Shown here piece by piece: positions 40,295-48,388 of a DNA stretch of 55,971 bases; the stretch's first letter is position 1; every line of letters begins with the position of its first letter. The stretch is from NCBI GenBank assembly GCA_913055915.1, contig CAJXKL010000014.1, forward strand, positions 1 to 55,971, read 5' to 3'. Under the pieces are notes generated by a model. The model saw nothing but the letters and a program-made list of their open reading frames with translations, did no database searches and had not been told where the DNA came from. Source of the stretch: an uncultured Candidatus Nemicrothrix sp. (GTDB taxonomy: Bacteria > Actinomycetota > Acidimicrobiia > Acidimicrobiales > MedAcidi-G1). A program made the translations under genes and the position numbers.

Positions 40295-41106
40295 TCCCCG
40301 CAGCGGTCGGATACGTGAGGGCCGACTCCGCCCAGGCGGCGGTAGCGGCACTTGGCGAGCACGGCGACGAGGCCAAGTTGCTCGCAGGTGGCCAGTCCCT
40401 GATACCGCTCATGAGGCTCCGCCTCGCCAGGCCGAGCATGCTGGTCGACGTGGGCAGGGCAGACGATCTGCGTGGCATCAGTATCGACGGAGACGCGGTG
40501 TCCATAGGGGCGTTGACCAGCCACAGTGACCTTGAGCACTCCGCGGACCTGGTGGCTGCCTGCCCGTTGCTTGCACACGTCGCATCCCAGGTCGGCGATC
40601 CGGCGGTCAGGCACAGGGGAACCCTTGGTGGGTCTCTGGCTCACGCTGACCCGGCTTCTGACCTTCCGGCGGCCGTGCTAGCCCTCGGCGGAACCCTCGT
40701 GGCGACAGGTTCGGGTGGCTCGCGTGAGATTGCTGCAACCGATTTCTTCACCGGGTTCCTGGAGTCGGCCCTGGCTGTCGACGAAGTGCTCACCGGGGTC
40801 CGGGTGCCGGTCTCCACGGGTGGTTGGTCCTACCAGAAGTTCAACCGGCGTGCCCAGGACTGGGCGATCGTGGGGGTAGCCGTTGCCGAGGGTGGTGCGG
40901 GCGTGAGCCTTGTCAACATGGGTTCGACACCGCTGCGGGCGTCTGCGGTCGAGGCCGCTGTTGCGGGCGGTGCAGGTGCCGCCGATGCTGCTGCGGTGGC
41001 AGTCGATGGAACCGAGCCACCGTCTGACAACAATGCCGACCCGGCCTACCGGGAGCACCTGGTACGGGTTCTCACCGAGCGGGCCCTGGTGGCGGCGGGC
41101 GCATGA
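40291..41106 (+). CDS. Molybdenum hydroxylase medium subunit, FAD-binding (CoxM-type)
   Basis: 271 residues from the ATG overlapping the large-subunit stop. FAD-binding motifs are AGGQSLIPLM (about 32-41) and TLGGSLAHADPASDLP (about 112-127), with the C-terminal CO_deh_flav_C domain (FNRRAQDWAIVGVAV). The S-L-M order fits form II operons, as form I is usually M-S-L. It accepts electrons from the iron-sulfur subunit and passes them to quinone or O2. Confidence 0.93.
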   Translation: MIPAAVGYVRADSAQAAVAALGEHGDEAKLLAGGQSLIPLMRLRLARPSMLVDVGRADDLRGISIDGDAVSIGALTSHSDLEHSADLVAACPLLAHVASQVGDPAVRHRGTLGGSLAHADPASDLPAAVLALGGTLVATGSGGSREIAATDFFTGFLESALAVDEVLTGVRVPVSTGGWSYQKFNRRAQDWAIVGVAVAEGGAGVSLVNMGSTPLRASAVEAAVAGGAGAADAAAVAVDGTEPPSDNNADPAYREHLVRVLTERALVAAGA

Positions 41107-41303
41107 GCATCATTTCCCAGAGGCACCGCCTCGTTGCCGGTGGCCGTTGGGCACGACCCGCACGGTGGGTGGTTCGGGGTCGTGCAATGCCCGGTATGGA
41201 CGAGAGCCGTGGGGAGTCGGACCGGTACCGGTACCAGGCGTCCAGGTCTCAGCGCTCCACGCGTTGGCGGTCACGTGGGGTGGCCCTGCAACGACACCGG
41301 TAG
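41103..41303 (+). pseudogene. Short ORF coupled to the molybdenum operon, possibly a decayed aldehyde dehydrogenase start
   Basis: 66 codons starting at the ATGA that overlaps the coxM-like stop. The first 20 residues (QRHRLVAGGRWARP) look like the N-terminus of an aldehyde dehydrogenase; after that the frame is Arg/Ser-rich and unlike any family I know, and it ends at 41303. It may be a truncated gene remnant or chance. The stretch 41107-41328 otherwise holds nothing I can support. Confidence 0.25.
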
Positions 41304-41328
41304 GAATCGGTCCCGGCGACTGCGGGGA

Positions 41329-42696
41329 TCAGTGCAACAGGCGGTGGAGCAGTTCGACGCGGCGGGACGGTCGGCCGGTCCTTGCCTCTGCCCGGTCTCC
41401 CGACCGTGCCGCCCAGAGCCCCGAGTTGATTCCGAGCCAGCGGAAGGGTTCGGGTGCCCACCGGCGTGACACGTGGCCCACCCACGGCAGGTCGGTGCGT
41501 TCGCTCTCGGTGCGTGTGATCAACTCCGCCAGCGTGTGGCCGGCCAACTTTGCGGCAGCCACACCATCGCCGGCGTAGCCACCGGCACGGGCAAGGCCGG
41601 TTCGTCGGTCCAGGGCCACCGATGGGAACCAGTCGCGGGGTATTCCCAGCACGCCGCCCCAGCGGTGGGTGATCTCGACGCCTGACACAACGGGGAACAG
41701 TTCGCAGAGCGACGCCACGATCAGGTCGTGGATGGGAGAGTTTCGCTCCGTTGCGGTATCGATCCTGGATCCGTAGCGGTACGGGGCACCGCGGCCGCCG
41801 AAGGCAAGGCGGCCGTCGGCGGTTCGCTGGCCGTAGATGGTCATGTTCCGGCCGTCGGCGAAGGTGGGGCGGTCGGCCAGGCCGATCTCGGCCAGCACAT
41901 CTGGTGACAGGGGTGCGGTTGCGACCATGAGTGAGTAGAAGGGGGCGATTGTGCGCCGTTGCCCCTCCAGGTCGCGGGTGTACCCCTCGGTAGCCCGGAC
42001 CACGACCTCGGCTGTGACCGTTCCATGTTCGGTGAGCACGGCACCCGCTCCGGTGGAGAGCACCGCAGTTTCCTCGTGGATCGTCACCCCGAGGCGTTCG
42101 ACCACGTGGGCCAGGCCGCACACCAGACGGGCGGGATGCACGGCGGCCACGTGGGCCATGAAGCGCGCACCCAGGATGTCGGTGGCGTTTCCGACAACTC
42201 GGGCCTCGTCTGCACCCAGCATCGAGATGTCATCGGAGGTCAGGCCAACGGTGTGACGGGCACTGACGCCCGCTTCCAGCCGTGCGAGTTGTGCCCTGTT
42301 GCGGGCCCACGAGATGGATCCCCCCTTGGCGTAGTGGCAGTCGATCCCCTCGGTGGTGGCGACCCGCCCGATGTCGTCGACAGCGTCGTAGAGGGCACGC
42401 ATCTGTCGAACGGCCGCCTCGGGCGATGACGCCTTGGCGATGTCCATCGGGCTGACCCCGTACTCGCCGAGGGCCCATCCGCCGTTTCGGCCCGATGCGC
42501 CGAAGCCGGCAACGTCGCGTTCCACCACGATGATACGCAGCGACGGATCGATGAGGGCCAGGTGGTAGGCGGTCCACAGGCCGGTGAAGCCGGCACCGAT
42601 GATGGCCACGTCGCAGTCCCGGTCACCGGGTAGCGCCGGTCGCGGCGCAACGGGTTCCGGCAGGGTGTCGTGCCAGAAGGAGAGTTGGCTGTACAT
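41329..42696 (-). CDS. FAD-dependent amine oxidoreductase (PuuB/DadA-like), second of a tandem pair
   Basis: 455 residues from ATG at 42696. The FAD motif IIGAGFTGLWTAYHLA lies at about 31-46, then VVERDVAGFGASGRNGGWALG and a C-terminal RTGLARAGGYAGDGVAAAKLAGHTLAELI that closes the FAD site. This pattern is that of gamma-glutamylputrescine oxidase and glycine/D-amino-acid oxidases. It is 19 bases downstream of a paralogue and divergent from the polyamine ABC transporter, so oxidation of a polyamine or its gamma-glutamyl derivative to an aminoaldehyde is likely. The frame upstream to 42807 runs into the neighbouring gene and is not used. Confidence 0.87.
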   Translation of the reverse strand: MYSQLSFWHDTLPEPVAPRPALPGDRDCDVAIIGAGFTGLWTAYHLALIDPSLRIIVVERDVAGFGASGRNGGWALGEYGVSPMDIAKASSPEAAVRQMRALYDAVDDIGRVATTEGIDCHYAKGGSISWARNRAQLARLEAGVSARHTVGLTSDDISMLGADEARVVGNATDILGARFMAHVAAVHPARLVCGLAHVVERLGVTIHEETAVLSTGAGAVLTEHGTVTAEVVVRATEGYTRDLEGQRRTIAPFYSLMVATAPLSPDVLAEIGLADRPTFADGRNMTIYGQRTADGRLAFGGRGAPYRYGSRIDTATERNSPIHDLIVASLCELFPVVSGVEITHRWGGVLGIPRDWFPSVALDRRTGLARAGGYAGDGVAAAKLAGHTLAELITRTESERTDLPWVGHVSRRWAPEPFRWLGINSGLWAARSGDRAEARTGRPSRRVELLHRLLH

Positions 42697-42715
42697 GGAG
42701 GACAGGGTGTTCAGG

Positions 42716-44137
42716 TTAGCTGTTGAGCCCGATGCCGAACCGAGCGAGGGTGCGTAGCCACAGCCCCTCCCTGCCCTCCCGACGGTCAGCCCGCTTGATG
42801 GCGGCACGTGTCGCCTGGACTGCCAGCCAACGGGCAGGCTCCGGCGGGAAGGGGAATGGGCGTCGTAGCACCATCTGGAGTTGGGTGCGCTCGGTCGTCA
42901 GGCCGTCGACAAGGTCGAGGGCGACACGTGCACCGAAGCGGCTGGCGCCGACCCCGAGGCCGGTGTAGCCGGCGGCCCATGAGACGCGACCGGCGTGGGT
43001 TGTTCCCCAGGCGCAGGTGAACCGAGTCGTTGATGCGATGGGGCCACTCCAGCGGTGGGTGAACCGGAGTCCTCCAAGTTGGGGAAACGTGTGGAAGAAG
43101 CTCTGTGCAAGCCGACGCGTCGTGGGAGCGTGATGTTCGACAGAGGGGCCGACGCGCCCTCCGAAGTGGTAGATGATGTCGTAGCCGCCCCACAGGATTC
43201 GACCGTCGGCGGTACGCCGGTAGTAGTGGAACTGGTTTCCCGCATCGGAGAGCCCCTGGCGATTTCCCCAACCGATGGCCGACCACTGATCGGTTGAGAG
43301 CGGTTCGGTCATCAGCACGTGGTCGTAGACGGGTATGACGTGGCGTCGTATCCGCGACAGTGGCCTGCGGTAGGCGTTGGTGGCGACGACGGCCCGGTCG
43401 GCCATGACCCTGCCACGGTCGGTTTGCACCTCGATTCCGGCGCCTGACCGTTTGATAGAACATACGGGGGAGTTGTCGTGGAACACCACCCCGAGTGACC
43501 TTGCAGCGCTCTGCAACCCCCAGGCGAGACGGGCCGGGTCGACCATGGCTGCATCGGTGCGGTGCCAGAGGCCGGCCAGGTAGGTGGGTGAGTCGATCTC
43601 GGCGCGGATGGCTTCAGTGTCGAGCATGGCGTGGTCGACACCGAGCCTGGAGGAGGCCTCGGCCAACTGTAGGAGTTCGTCGACCTGCCAGGGCTCGACG
43701 GCTATGTCCATTCTGCCGGTCCGCTCAGCATCGCAGTCGATTGCGTGACGGTCGATGGTGTCAAGAAGGTCATCGAGGTTCTCGTCGCCGAGCCTCAGCA
43801 GGGTGTCGAGTTCATCGGGCCAGTGGGCGAGCCCGTTGGCGAGGCCGTGGGTGAGGGAGGCTTCACAGAAGCCGCCGTTGCGGCCGCTGGCGCCAAAGGC
43901 GGTCGTTTCGGCTTCGAGGACGACGATCCGGCGGCCGGGATCGGCTTCGGCGGCGACGAGTGCTGTCCAGAGGCCCGTGAATCCGGCACCGACGATGACG
44001 AGGTCAGCTGTCGTCTGGCCGCTGAGTGCGTCGACCGGCTGAGGTGTATCGGGTCGGTCCAGCCAGAACACGGCATCGAGGGTGCCGGCCAGCGACTGGG
44101 AGGCAGCGCTCTGTTCCTCGTGGCTTTTCCCTCTCAT
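42716..44137 (-). CDS. FAD-dependent amine oxidoreductase (PuuB/DadA-like), first of a tandem pair
   Basis: 473 residues, with the same plan as its neighbour: IVGAGFTGLWTALVAAE at about 48-64, FGASGRNGGFCEASLTHG, a substrate domain, and VSWAAGYTGLGVGASRFGARVALDLVDGL. The FAD-contact sequences are nearly identical in both genes, so they arose by duplication, while the middle domains diverge. It is first in the minus-strand unit. Its promoter region shares the 15-bp palindromes at 44152-44197 with the polyamine transporter operon. Confidence 0.87.
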   Translation of the reverse strand: MRGKSHEEQSAASQSLAGTLDAVFWLDRPDTPQPVDALSGQTTADLVIVGAGFTGLWTALVAAEADPGRRIVVLEAETTAFGASGRNGGFCEASLTHGLANGLAHWPDELDTLLRLGDENLDDLLDTIDRHAIDCDAERTGRMDIAVEPWQVDELLQLAEASSRLGVDHAMLDTEAIRAEIDSPTYLAGLWHRTDAAMVDPARLAWGLQSAARSLGVVFHDNSPVCSIKRSGAGIEVQTDRGRVMADRAVVATNAYRRPLSRIRRHVIPVYDHVLMTEPLSTDQWSAIGWGNRQGLSDAGNQFHYYRRTADGRILWGGYDIIYHFGGRVGPSVEHHAPTTRRLAQSFFHTFPQLGGLRFTHRWSGPIASTTRFTCAWGTTHAGRVSWAAGYTGLGVGASRFGARVALDLVDGLTTERTQLQMVLRRPFPFPPEPARWLAVQATRAAIKRADRREGREGLWLRTLARFGIGLNS

Positions 44138-44151
44138 CGTTCATCCCTTGA

Positions 44152-44197
44152 CAACGGAATCAGTTGGTATATGGTCATCTATCAACTAGATCAGTTG
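44152..44197. promoter_or_regulatory. Pair of phased 15-bp operators in the divergent polyamine promoter
   Basis: CAACGGAATCAGTTG (44152-44166) and CAACTAGATCAGTTG (44183-44197), starts 31 bp apart. They differ from the perfect palindrome CAACTGAATCAGTTG at 23346-23360 by one and two bases. They sit between the amine-oxidase pair and potA, so one regulator could act on both units. The Lrp protein encoded at 49775-50245 in the same locus is the natural candidate. The rest of 44138-44323 has no gene. Confidence 0.7.
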
Positions 44198-44323
44198 CTA
44201 TTGTGTCACATAGTCTGCTGAATCGGTAGTCCAGGCATCGACCGGAGGGTACAGCCCAGTAGGTCGACGTGTGGGCGTCGAGTCGGGGTGATCAGGGGGA
44301 GAGTGGTCTTGGTAGGGAGCGAC

Positions 44324-45385
44324 ATGAGCGTTGCCGTTGGGCTTCAGGGCGTGACCAAGCACTTTGGCGACGTCGTCGCAGTCGACAACCTGGACCTCGA
44401 CATCCACGACGGGGAGTTCTTCTCCCTGCTCGGTCCGTCAGGGTGTGGCAAGACGACGACACTCCGGATGGTTGCCGGGTTGGAACTCCCGACAGCCGGG
44501 TCCGTGCAGATCCACGGCGAGGAAATGGGCATTCGTCCCCCGAACAAACGTCCTGTCAACACGGTGTTCCAGAGCTACGCCCTGTTCCCCCACATGGATG
44601 TCGCCCGAAATGTCGGCTTTGGCCTTGAGATGCGCAAGGTCGACAAGGCCGAACGGGAGAACCTGGTCGCCTGGGCCATCAACCTCGTCGAGATGGGCGG
44701 AATGGCCCATCGCAAGCCCGGCCAACTGTCCGGCGGACAGCAGCAACGCGTCGCCCTGGCGCGTGCGCTGGTCAACAGGCCCGAGGTGCTGCTGTTGGAT
44801 GAGCCGCTAGGAGCACTCGACCTGAAGCTGCGCCAGCAGATGCAGCATGAGTTGAAGGAACTGCAGCGGGAGGTCGGAATCACCTTCGTCTATGTGACCC
44901 ACGACCAGGAAGAGGCGGTCACGATGAGCGACCGCATCGGCGTCATGCATGACGGAAGACTCCTTCAGGTCGACACACCCGAGACCATCTACGAGCACCC
45001 GACAACCCGTTTCGTGGCCGACTTCATAGGCCAGACCAACTTCCTCGAGGCCACCGTCACTGCAGCGGACGAGGTGGTCCTTGCCAACGGCGATCGGCTC
45101 CGCCTGTCGACCGAACATTCCGGAGGGACACCGGTTGCCGTCACGGTCCGACCCGAGCGCCTCACCGTCCACGGACGTGGCGAAGCACCCGGGGGAACAC
45201 ATCGTCTCGACGGGGTGGTCGATTCGGTCATCTATATGGGTAATGCCATCAACTACTCGATCTCGGTCGACTGGATGCACCTGGACGTCCGTTGCCCGGC
45301 CACGCTTGCGGGTGACAGGAAGTACGTGGGCGATGAGGTCACGGTCTCATTCGATCCGGATCACGCATCGGTGGTCATCGGCTGA
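44324..45385 (+). CDS. potA: Polyamine ABC transporter ATP-binding protein
   Basis: 353 residues from ATG at 44324 with AGGGAG upstream. Walker A GPSGCGKT (37-44), Q-loop FQSYALFPHM, signature LSGGQQQRVALARAL, Walker B LLLDEPLGALD and the switch His in VTHDQEEA are all intact. A C-terminal TOBE domain (about 275-350) has VRPERLTVHG. It powers the permeases encoded next to it. TGATG overlap with the permease gene. Confidence 0.94.
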   Translation: MSVAVGLQGVTKHFGDVVAVDNLDLDIHDGEFFSLLGPSGCGKTTTLRMVAGLELPTAGSVQIHGEEMGIRPPNKRPVNTVFQSYALFPHMDVARNVGFGLEMRKVDKAERENLVAWAINLVEMGGMAHRKPGQLSGGQQQRVALARALVNRPEVLLLDEPLGALDLKLRQQMQHELKELQREVGITFVYVTHDQEEAVTMSDRIGVMHDGRLLQVDTPETIYEHPTTRFVADFIGQTNFLEATVTAADEVVLANGDRLRLSTEHSGGTPVAVTVRPERLTVHGRGEAPGGTHRLDGVVDSVIYMGNAINYSISVDWMHLDVRCPATLAGDRKYVGDEVTVSFDPDHASVVIG

Positions 45386-46260
45386 TGGACGTGGTGGTCG
45401 ATCCGGGCCTGGAACACCAGGCTGAGCGCGCACGGTCGCGACAGGGCTTCCTCATGGGGTTGCCCGCAATCATCTACCTGTTCGTCTTCTTCGTGATTCC
45501 ACTCGGGTTCGTGGTCATGTACTCGTTTGCGACTCGGACCCGCACCGGTCGCACCGAGTTGGCAGGATGGAATGTCGAGGCGTATGAACGGCTCGGTGAG
45601 GCCGTTGTCCGTGCAGTGGCGTTCAGATCGCTCTGGATCGCTGCTGTCACGACCCTTCTGAGCCTGGTGCTGGCCTACCCCCTCGCCTACTTCATCTCCA
45701 CCCGCAGGCCGGCCACGAGGAACATGCTCCTTGTCGGGGTCATGATCCCGTTCTGGTCCAACTTCCTCATTCGGACCTACGCGTGGCGGGTGTTGCTGGA
45801 CAGCGACGGCATATTCACCAGGATCATGTCCGGGGTGGGCCTGGGCGACGGCCGCATCCTGTTCACGAACAACGCCGTGATACTCGGCCTCGTCTACGGA
45901 TACCTGCCGTTCATGGTGCTGCCGCTGTACGCGGCTATCGAGCGGATCGACTGGAGCCTCGTGGAGGGTGCCCGCGACCTCTACGCCTCGGGTTGGTCGG
46001 CCTTCCGGAGGGTGGTCTGGCCACTGTCGAAACCGGGTGTGATAGCAGGCTCGATCCTCGTGTTCGTTCCCTCGTTCGGTGCGTACGTCACGCCCGCCAT
46101 CCTCGGCGGCAACAAGAAGGGCCTGATGGGCAGCTACATAGTCGACCAGTTCATGGATGCCAGAAACGGGCCGCTGGGATCGTCGCTTTCCGTGCTGGTG
46201 CTGGTTGTCATGTTGATGGGAACCCTCATCTACTTCCGCCAGGGCGGAAGGAGCCTGTGA
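45385..46260 (+). CDS. potB: Polyamine ABC transporter permease, PotB type
   Basis: 291 residues with six predicted membrane helices (first: PAIIYLFVFFVIPLGFVVMYSF, about 28-48). The EAA loop is LVEGARDLYASGWSAFRRVVWPL at about 192-214, the contact site for PotA. Starts on the last base of the potA stop codon. Probably pairs with PotC as a heterodimer in the membrane. Confidence 0.93.
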   Translation: MDVVVDPGLEHQAERARSRQGFLMGLPAIIYLFVFFVIPLGFVVMYSFATRTRTGRTELAGWNVEAYERLGEAVVRAVAFRSLWIAAVTTLLSLVLAYPLAYFISTRRPATRNMLLVGVMIPFWSNFLIRTYAWRVLLDSDGIFTRIMSGVGLGDGRILFTNNAVILGLVYGYLPFMVLPLYAAIERIDWSLVEGARDLYASGWSAFRRVVWPLSKPGVIAGSILVFVPSFGAYVTPAILGGNKKGLMGSYIVDQFMDARNGPLGSSLSVLVLVVMLMGTLIYFRQGGRSL

Positions 46261-46295
46261 TGCAGTCACGGCTCGCCATGGGGGCGATGGGCTGA
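46260..46295 (+). CDS. Eleven-codon bridging ORF between potB and potC
   Basis: ATG at 46260 uses the last base of the potB stop (TGATG), and its own TGA ends on the first base of the potC ATG (TGATG). The peptide would be MQSRLAMGAMG. It is in a different frame from both neighbours. It may only carry ribosomes across the 34-base gap to couple PotB and PotC synthesis; chance is possible. Confidence 0.35.
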   Translation: MQSRLAMGAMG

Positions 46296-47146
46296 TGGGA
46301 AAGGGTGTAGCACTCTCGACAGCAGAGCCGATGGGGGCAACCAGATGGCTACTGCGCGGACATTCGGCCCTCGTCTACGCCTTCTTCTACGCCCCGATCG
46401 TCGTCCTCGCCTTCTATTCGTTCAACGAGAGCCAGTTGGTCGGAAGGTGGAGCGGCTTCTCACTTCGCTGGTACGAGGCGTTCCTCCAAAACGACAACAT
46501 CCAGTCTTCGCTATGGGTCTCGGTCAAGATCTGTGCCGCCTCGACCGTGATCTCGGTGGTGCTGGGCACCCTTGCCGCACTTTCGATAGAGCGTTTCCGC
46601 TGGTGGGGCCAAAAGGTTTTCGACGCAGTCCTGTACCTGCCGATCATCATTCCAGACGTCACCATGGCCGTGATGATGCTGGTCTTCTTCGGTGAGACGG
46701 CGGAGTTGTTCAACGTCATACCGGGTGTCGACCTGACCGACGGGTTGGAGAAGCTGGTGCTTTCGCACGTTGCCTTCAACATCTCGTTCGTCTCTGTGGT
46801 CGTGAGGGCGCGCCTCGCCAACCTTGATGAGGCCATGGAGGAGGCAGCCGCCGACCTGTATGCCAGCCGTTGGCAGGCGTTCCGGCGCGTTACGCTCCCG
46901 CAGATCATGCCTGGTGTGCTGGGTGGCGCACTCCTTGCGGTCACGCTCTCACTTGACGACGTCGTTGTCTCAAGCTTCGTTTCCGCAGTGGGGGCGACAC
47001 CCGTATCGGTCTACGTGTTCGGGATGCTGCGCAAGGGGGTAAGCCCCCTCATCAACGCAGTGTCCGTAGTGATCCTTGCGGCGTCAATGACCCTGGTCAT
47101 GGCGTCCCTGGTCCTCGAGCGGGCTACCAGCTCGCGAAAGAGGTGA
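46295..47146 (+). CDS. potC: Polyamine ABC transporter permease, PotC type
   Basis: 283 residues and six membrane helices (first: LVYAFFYAPIVVLAFYSF, about 25-42). PotC-like features: SFNESQLVGRWSGFSLRWYEAF and an EAA loop MEEAAADLYASRWQAFRRVTLPQIMPGV at about 179-206. Followed by a hairpin and the binding-protein gene. Confidence 0.93.
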   Translation: MGKGVALSTAEPMGATRWLLRGHSALVYAFFYAPIVVLAFYSFNESQLVGRWSGFSLRWYEAFLQNDNIQSSLWVSVKICAASTVISVVLGTLAALSIERFRWWGQKVFDAVLYLPIIIPDVTMAVMMLVFFGETAELFNVIPGVDLTDGLEKLVLSHVAFNISFVSVVVRARLANLDEAMEEAAADLYASRWQAFRRVTLPQIMPGVLGGALLAVTLSLDDVVVSSFVSAVGATPVSVYVFGMLRKGVSPLINAVSVVILAASMTLVMASLVLERATSSRKR

Positions 47147-47171
47147 AGTGGCCTGGTAACCGCCTGGCCAC
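47147..47171 (+). other. Hairpin between potC and potD
   Basis: GTGGCC (47147-47152) pairs with GGCCAC (47166-47171), immediately after the potC stop and 24 bases before the potD start. It has no T tract. It may protect the downstream mRNA and raise binding-protein output relative to the permeases. Confidence 0.4.
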
Positions 47172-47195
47172 CGGAACAAGTGGGGAGGAAACCCA

Positions 47196-48284
47196 ATGAA
47201 GAAGTGGATGAGCCTGGTAGCCGTGATTACGGCGTTCTCCATCGTGGCCGTCGCCTGCGGCGACGACGACGATGTGGTCCAGGCGGACTGTGAGGTTGGC
47301 CAGACCGATGGCGACCTGGCCTTTTATAACTGGTCTGACTACATGGACCCGGAACTGATCGCCGCCTTCCAGGAGGAGGCCGGGGTGACGGTTACCGAGG
47401 ACTTCTACCCGTCCAACGAAGAGATGTTCGGCCGGGTCGAAGCGGGTGGTTCGGGCTACGACATGATCATCCCCTCGGACTACATGGTCTCGATCCTCAT
47501 TTCGGAGAAGATGATCCAGCCTGTCTCTGAAGCGGCTGTGCCGAACAAGTCCAATGTTGCAGAGCGGTTCGCCAACCCGCCCTATGACCCGGGCGCCGCC
47601 TACACGGCTGCCTACCAGTGGGGTACAACGGGTATCGGTGTCGACACGGGCGTGACGGGTGAGGACGTACCGCACACGTGGGGTCTCCTGTTCGACGAGG
47701 CAGTTGCCGACCAGTACGGCCTGTCTGGCAAGATCTCGATTCTGGACGACCCGCGCGAGACAATGGGTGCTGCTCTCAAGTACCTGGGCTATTCGCTCAA
47801 CTCGACCAGCAAGTCGGAGTTGGCTGAGGCCGAGGCGGTCGTCGCTGATGCCGTCGACCGTGTGGCTGCATTTGACTCGGACCAGTACAGCGAGTTGATC
47901 GTGCTCGGCGAGACGGTCGTGGGCCATGGCTACAGCGGAAACTTCCTCTGGGACTTCGAGGAGGGCGAGAGCACCTACGACTACTTCGTGCCCGACGAGG
48001 GCGGAACCATCTGGGTGGACAACATGGCGGTTCTGACCGACGCCCCGCATCCGTGTACGGCGTTCGCATTCATGAACTTCCTGCTCGACGCTGAGAACGG
48101 CGCGCAGTTGACCAACTTCAACTGGTACGCCAGCCCCAACGCGGCTGCCGAGGCGTTCATCGACCAGGAGGTCCTCGACAACCCGATCATCTACCCGACC
48201 GACATGTCGAAGCTGGAGTTCATCAAGGACACCGGCGACTTCGAGATTGAGTACACGGACGCGTTATCGAGGGCGCGTTCCTGA
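47196..48284 (+). CDS. potD: Polyamine-binding lipoprotein of the ABC transporter
   Basis: 362 residues. Signal peptide with lipobox (KKWMSLVAVI...IVAVAC, Cys21), then an acidic GDDDD spacer. The mature part is a PotD/PotF-type fold: YNWSDYMDPELI, DMIIPSDYMV, QWGTTGIGVDT, LDDPRETMGAALKYLGYS and a C-terminal NFNWYASPN. Asp/Trp residues in NWSDY and SDYM line the diamine pocket in known homologues. Whether putrescine or spermidine is preferred cannot be told. GGGGAGG RBS, 49 bases after potC. Confidence 0.94.
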   Translation: MKKWMSLVAVITAFSIVAVACGDDDDVVQADCEVGQTDGDLAFYNWSDYMDPELIAAFQEEAGVTVTEDFYPSNEEMFGRVEAGGSGYDMIIPSDYMVSILISEKMIQPVSEAAVPNKSNVAERFANPPYDPGAAYTAAYQWGTTGIGVDTGVTGEDVPHTWGLLFDEAVADQYGLSGKISILDDPRETMGAALKYLGYSLNSTSKSELAEAEAVVADAVDRVAAFDSDQYSELIVLGETVVGHGYSGNFLWDFEEGESTYDYFVPDEGGTIWVDNMAVLTDAPHPCTAFAFMNFLLDAENGAQLTNFNWYASPNAAAEAFIDQEVLDNPIIYPTDMSKLEFIKDTGDFEIEYTDALSRARS

Positions 48285-48300
48285 TCCTCCCCGATCCGGC

Positions 48301-48337
48301 GGCCCCGGGTGTCGGTCGAGAGGCCGACCCCGGGGCC
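48301..48337 (+). other. Strong hairpin after potD
   Basis: GGCCCCGG (48301-48308) pairs with CCGGGGCC (48330-48337), and GTCGG (48311-48315) with CCGAC (48324-48328), leaving an 8-base loop. No T tract follows, and the aminotransferase gene starts 52 bases later. It is likely an mRNA-stabilising 3' end or partial terminator separating high potD expression from downstream genes. Confidence 0.55.
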
Positions 48338-48388
48338 ACTGCTGGCTCCCAAACCATCATCCCCAAGAAAGGAAACGAGGTCGCAGCA

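Noticed and set aside
44201-44211. GntR-type site TTGTGTCACAT in the polyamine promoter
   Set aside because: One mismatch to the reverse complement of TTGTGACACAA, but a match of this quality is expected about once by chance in a window this size; there is no paired copy.
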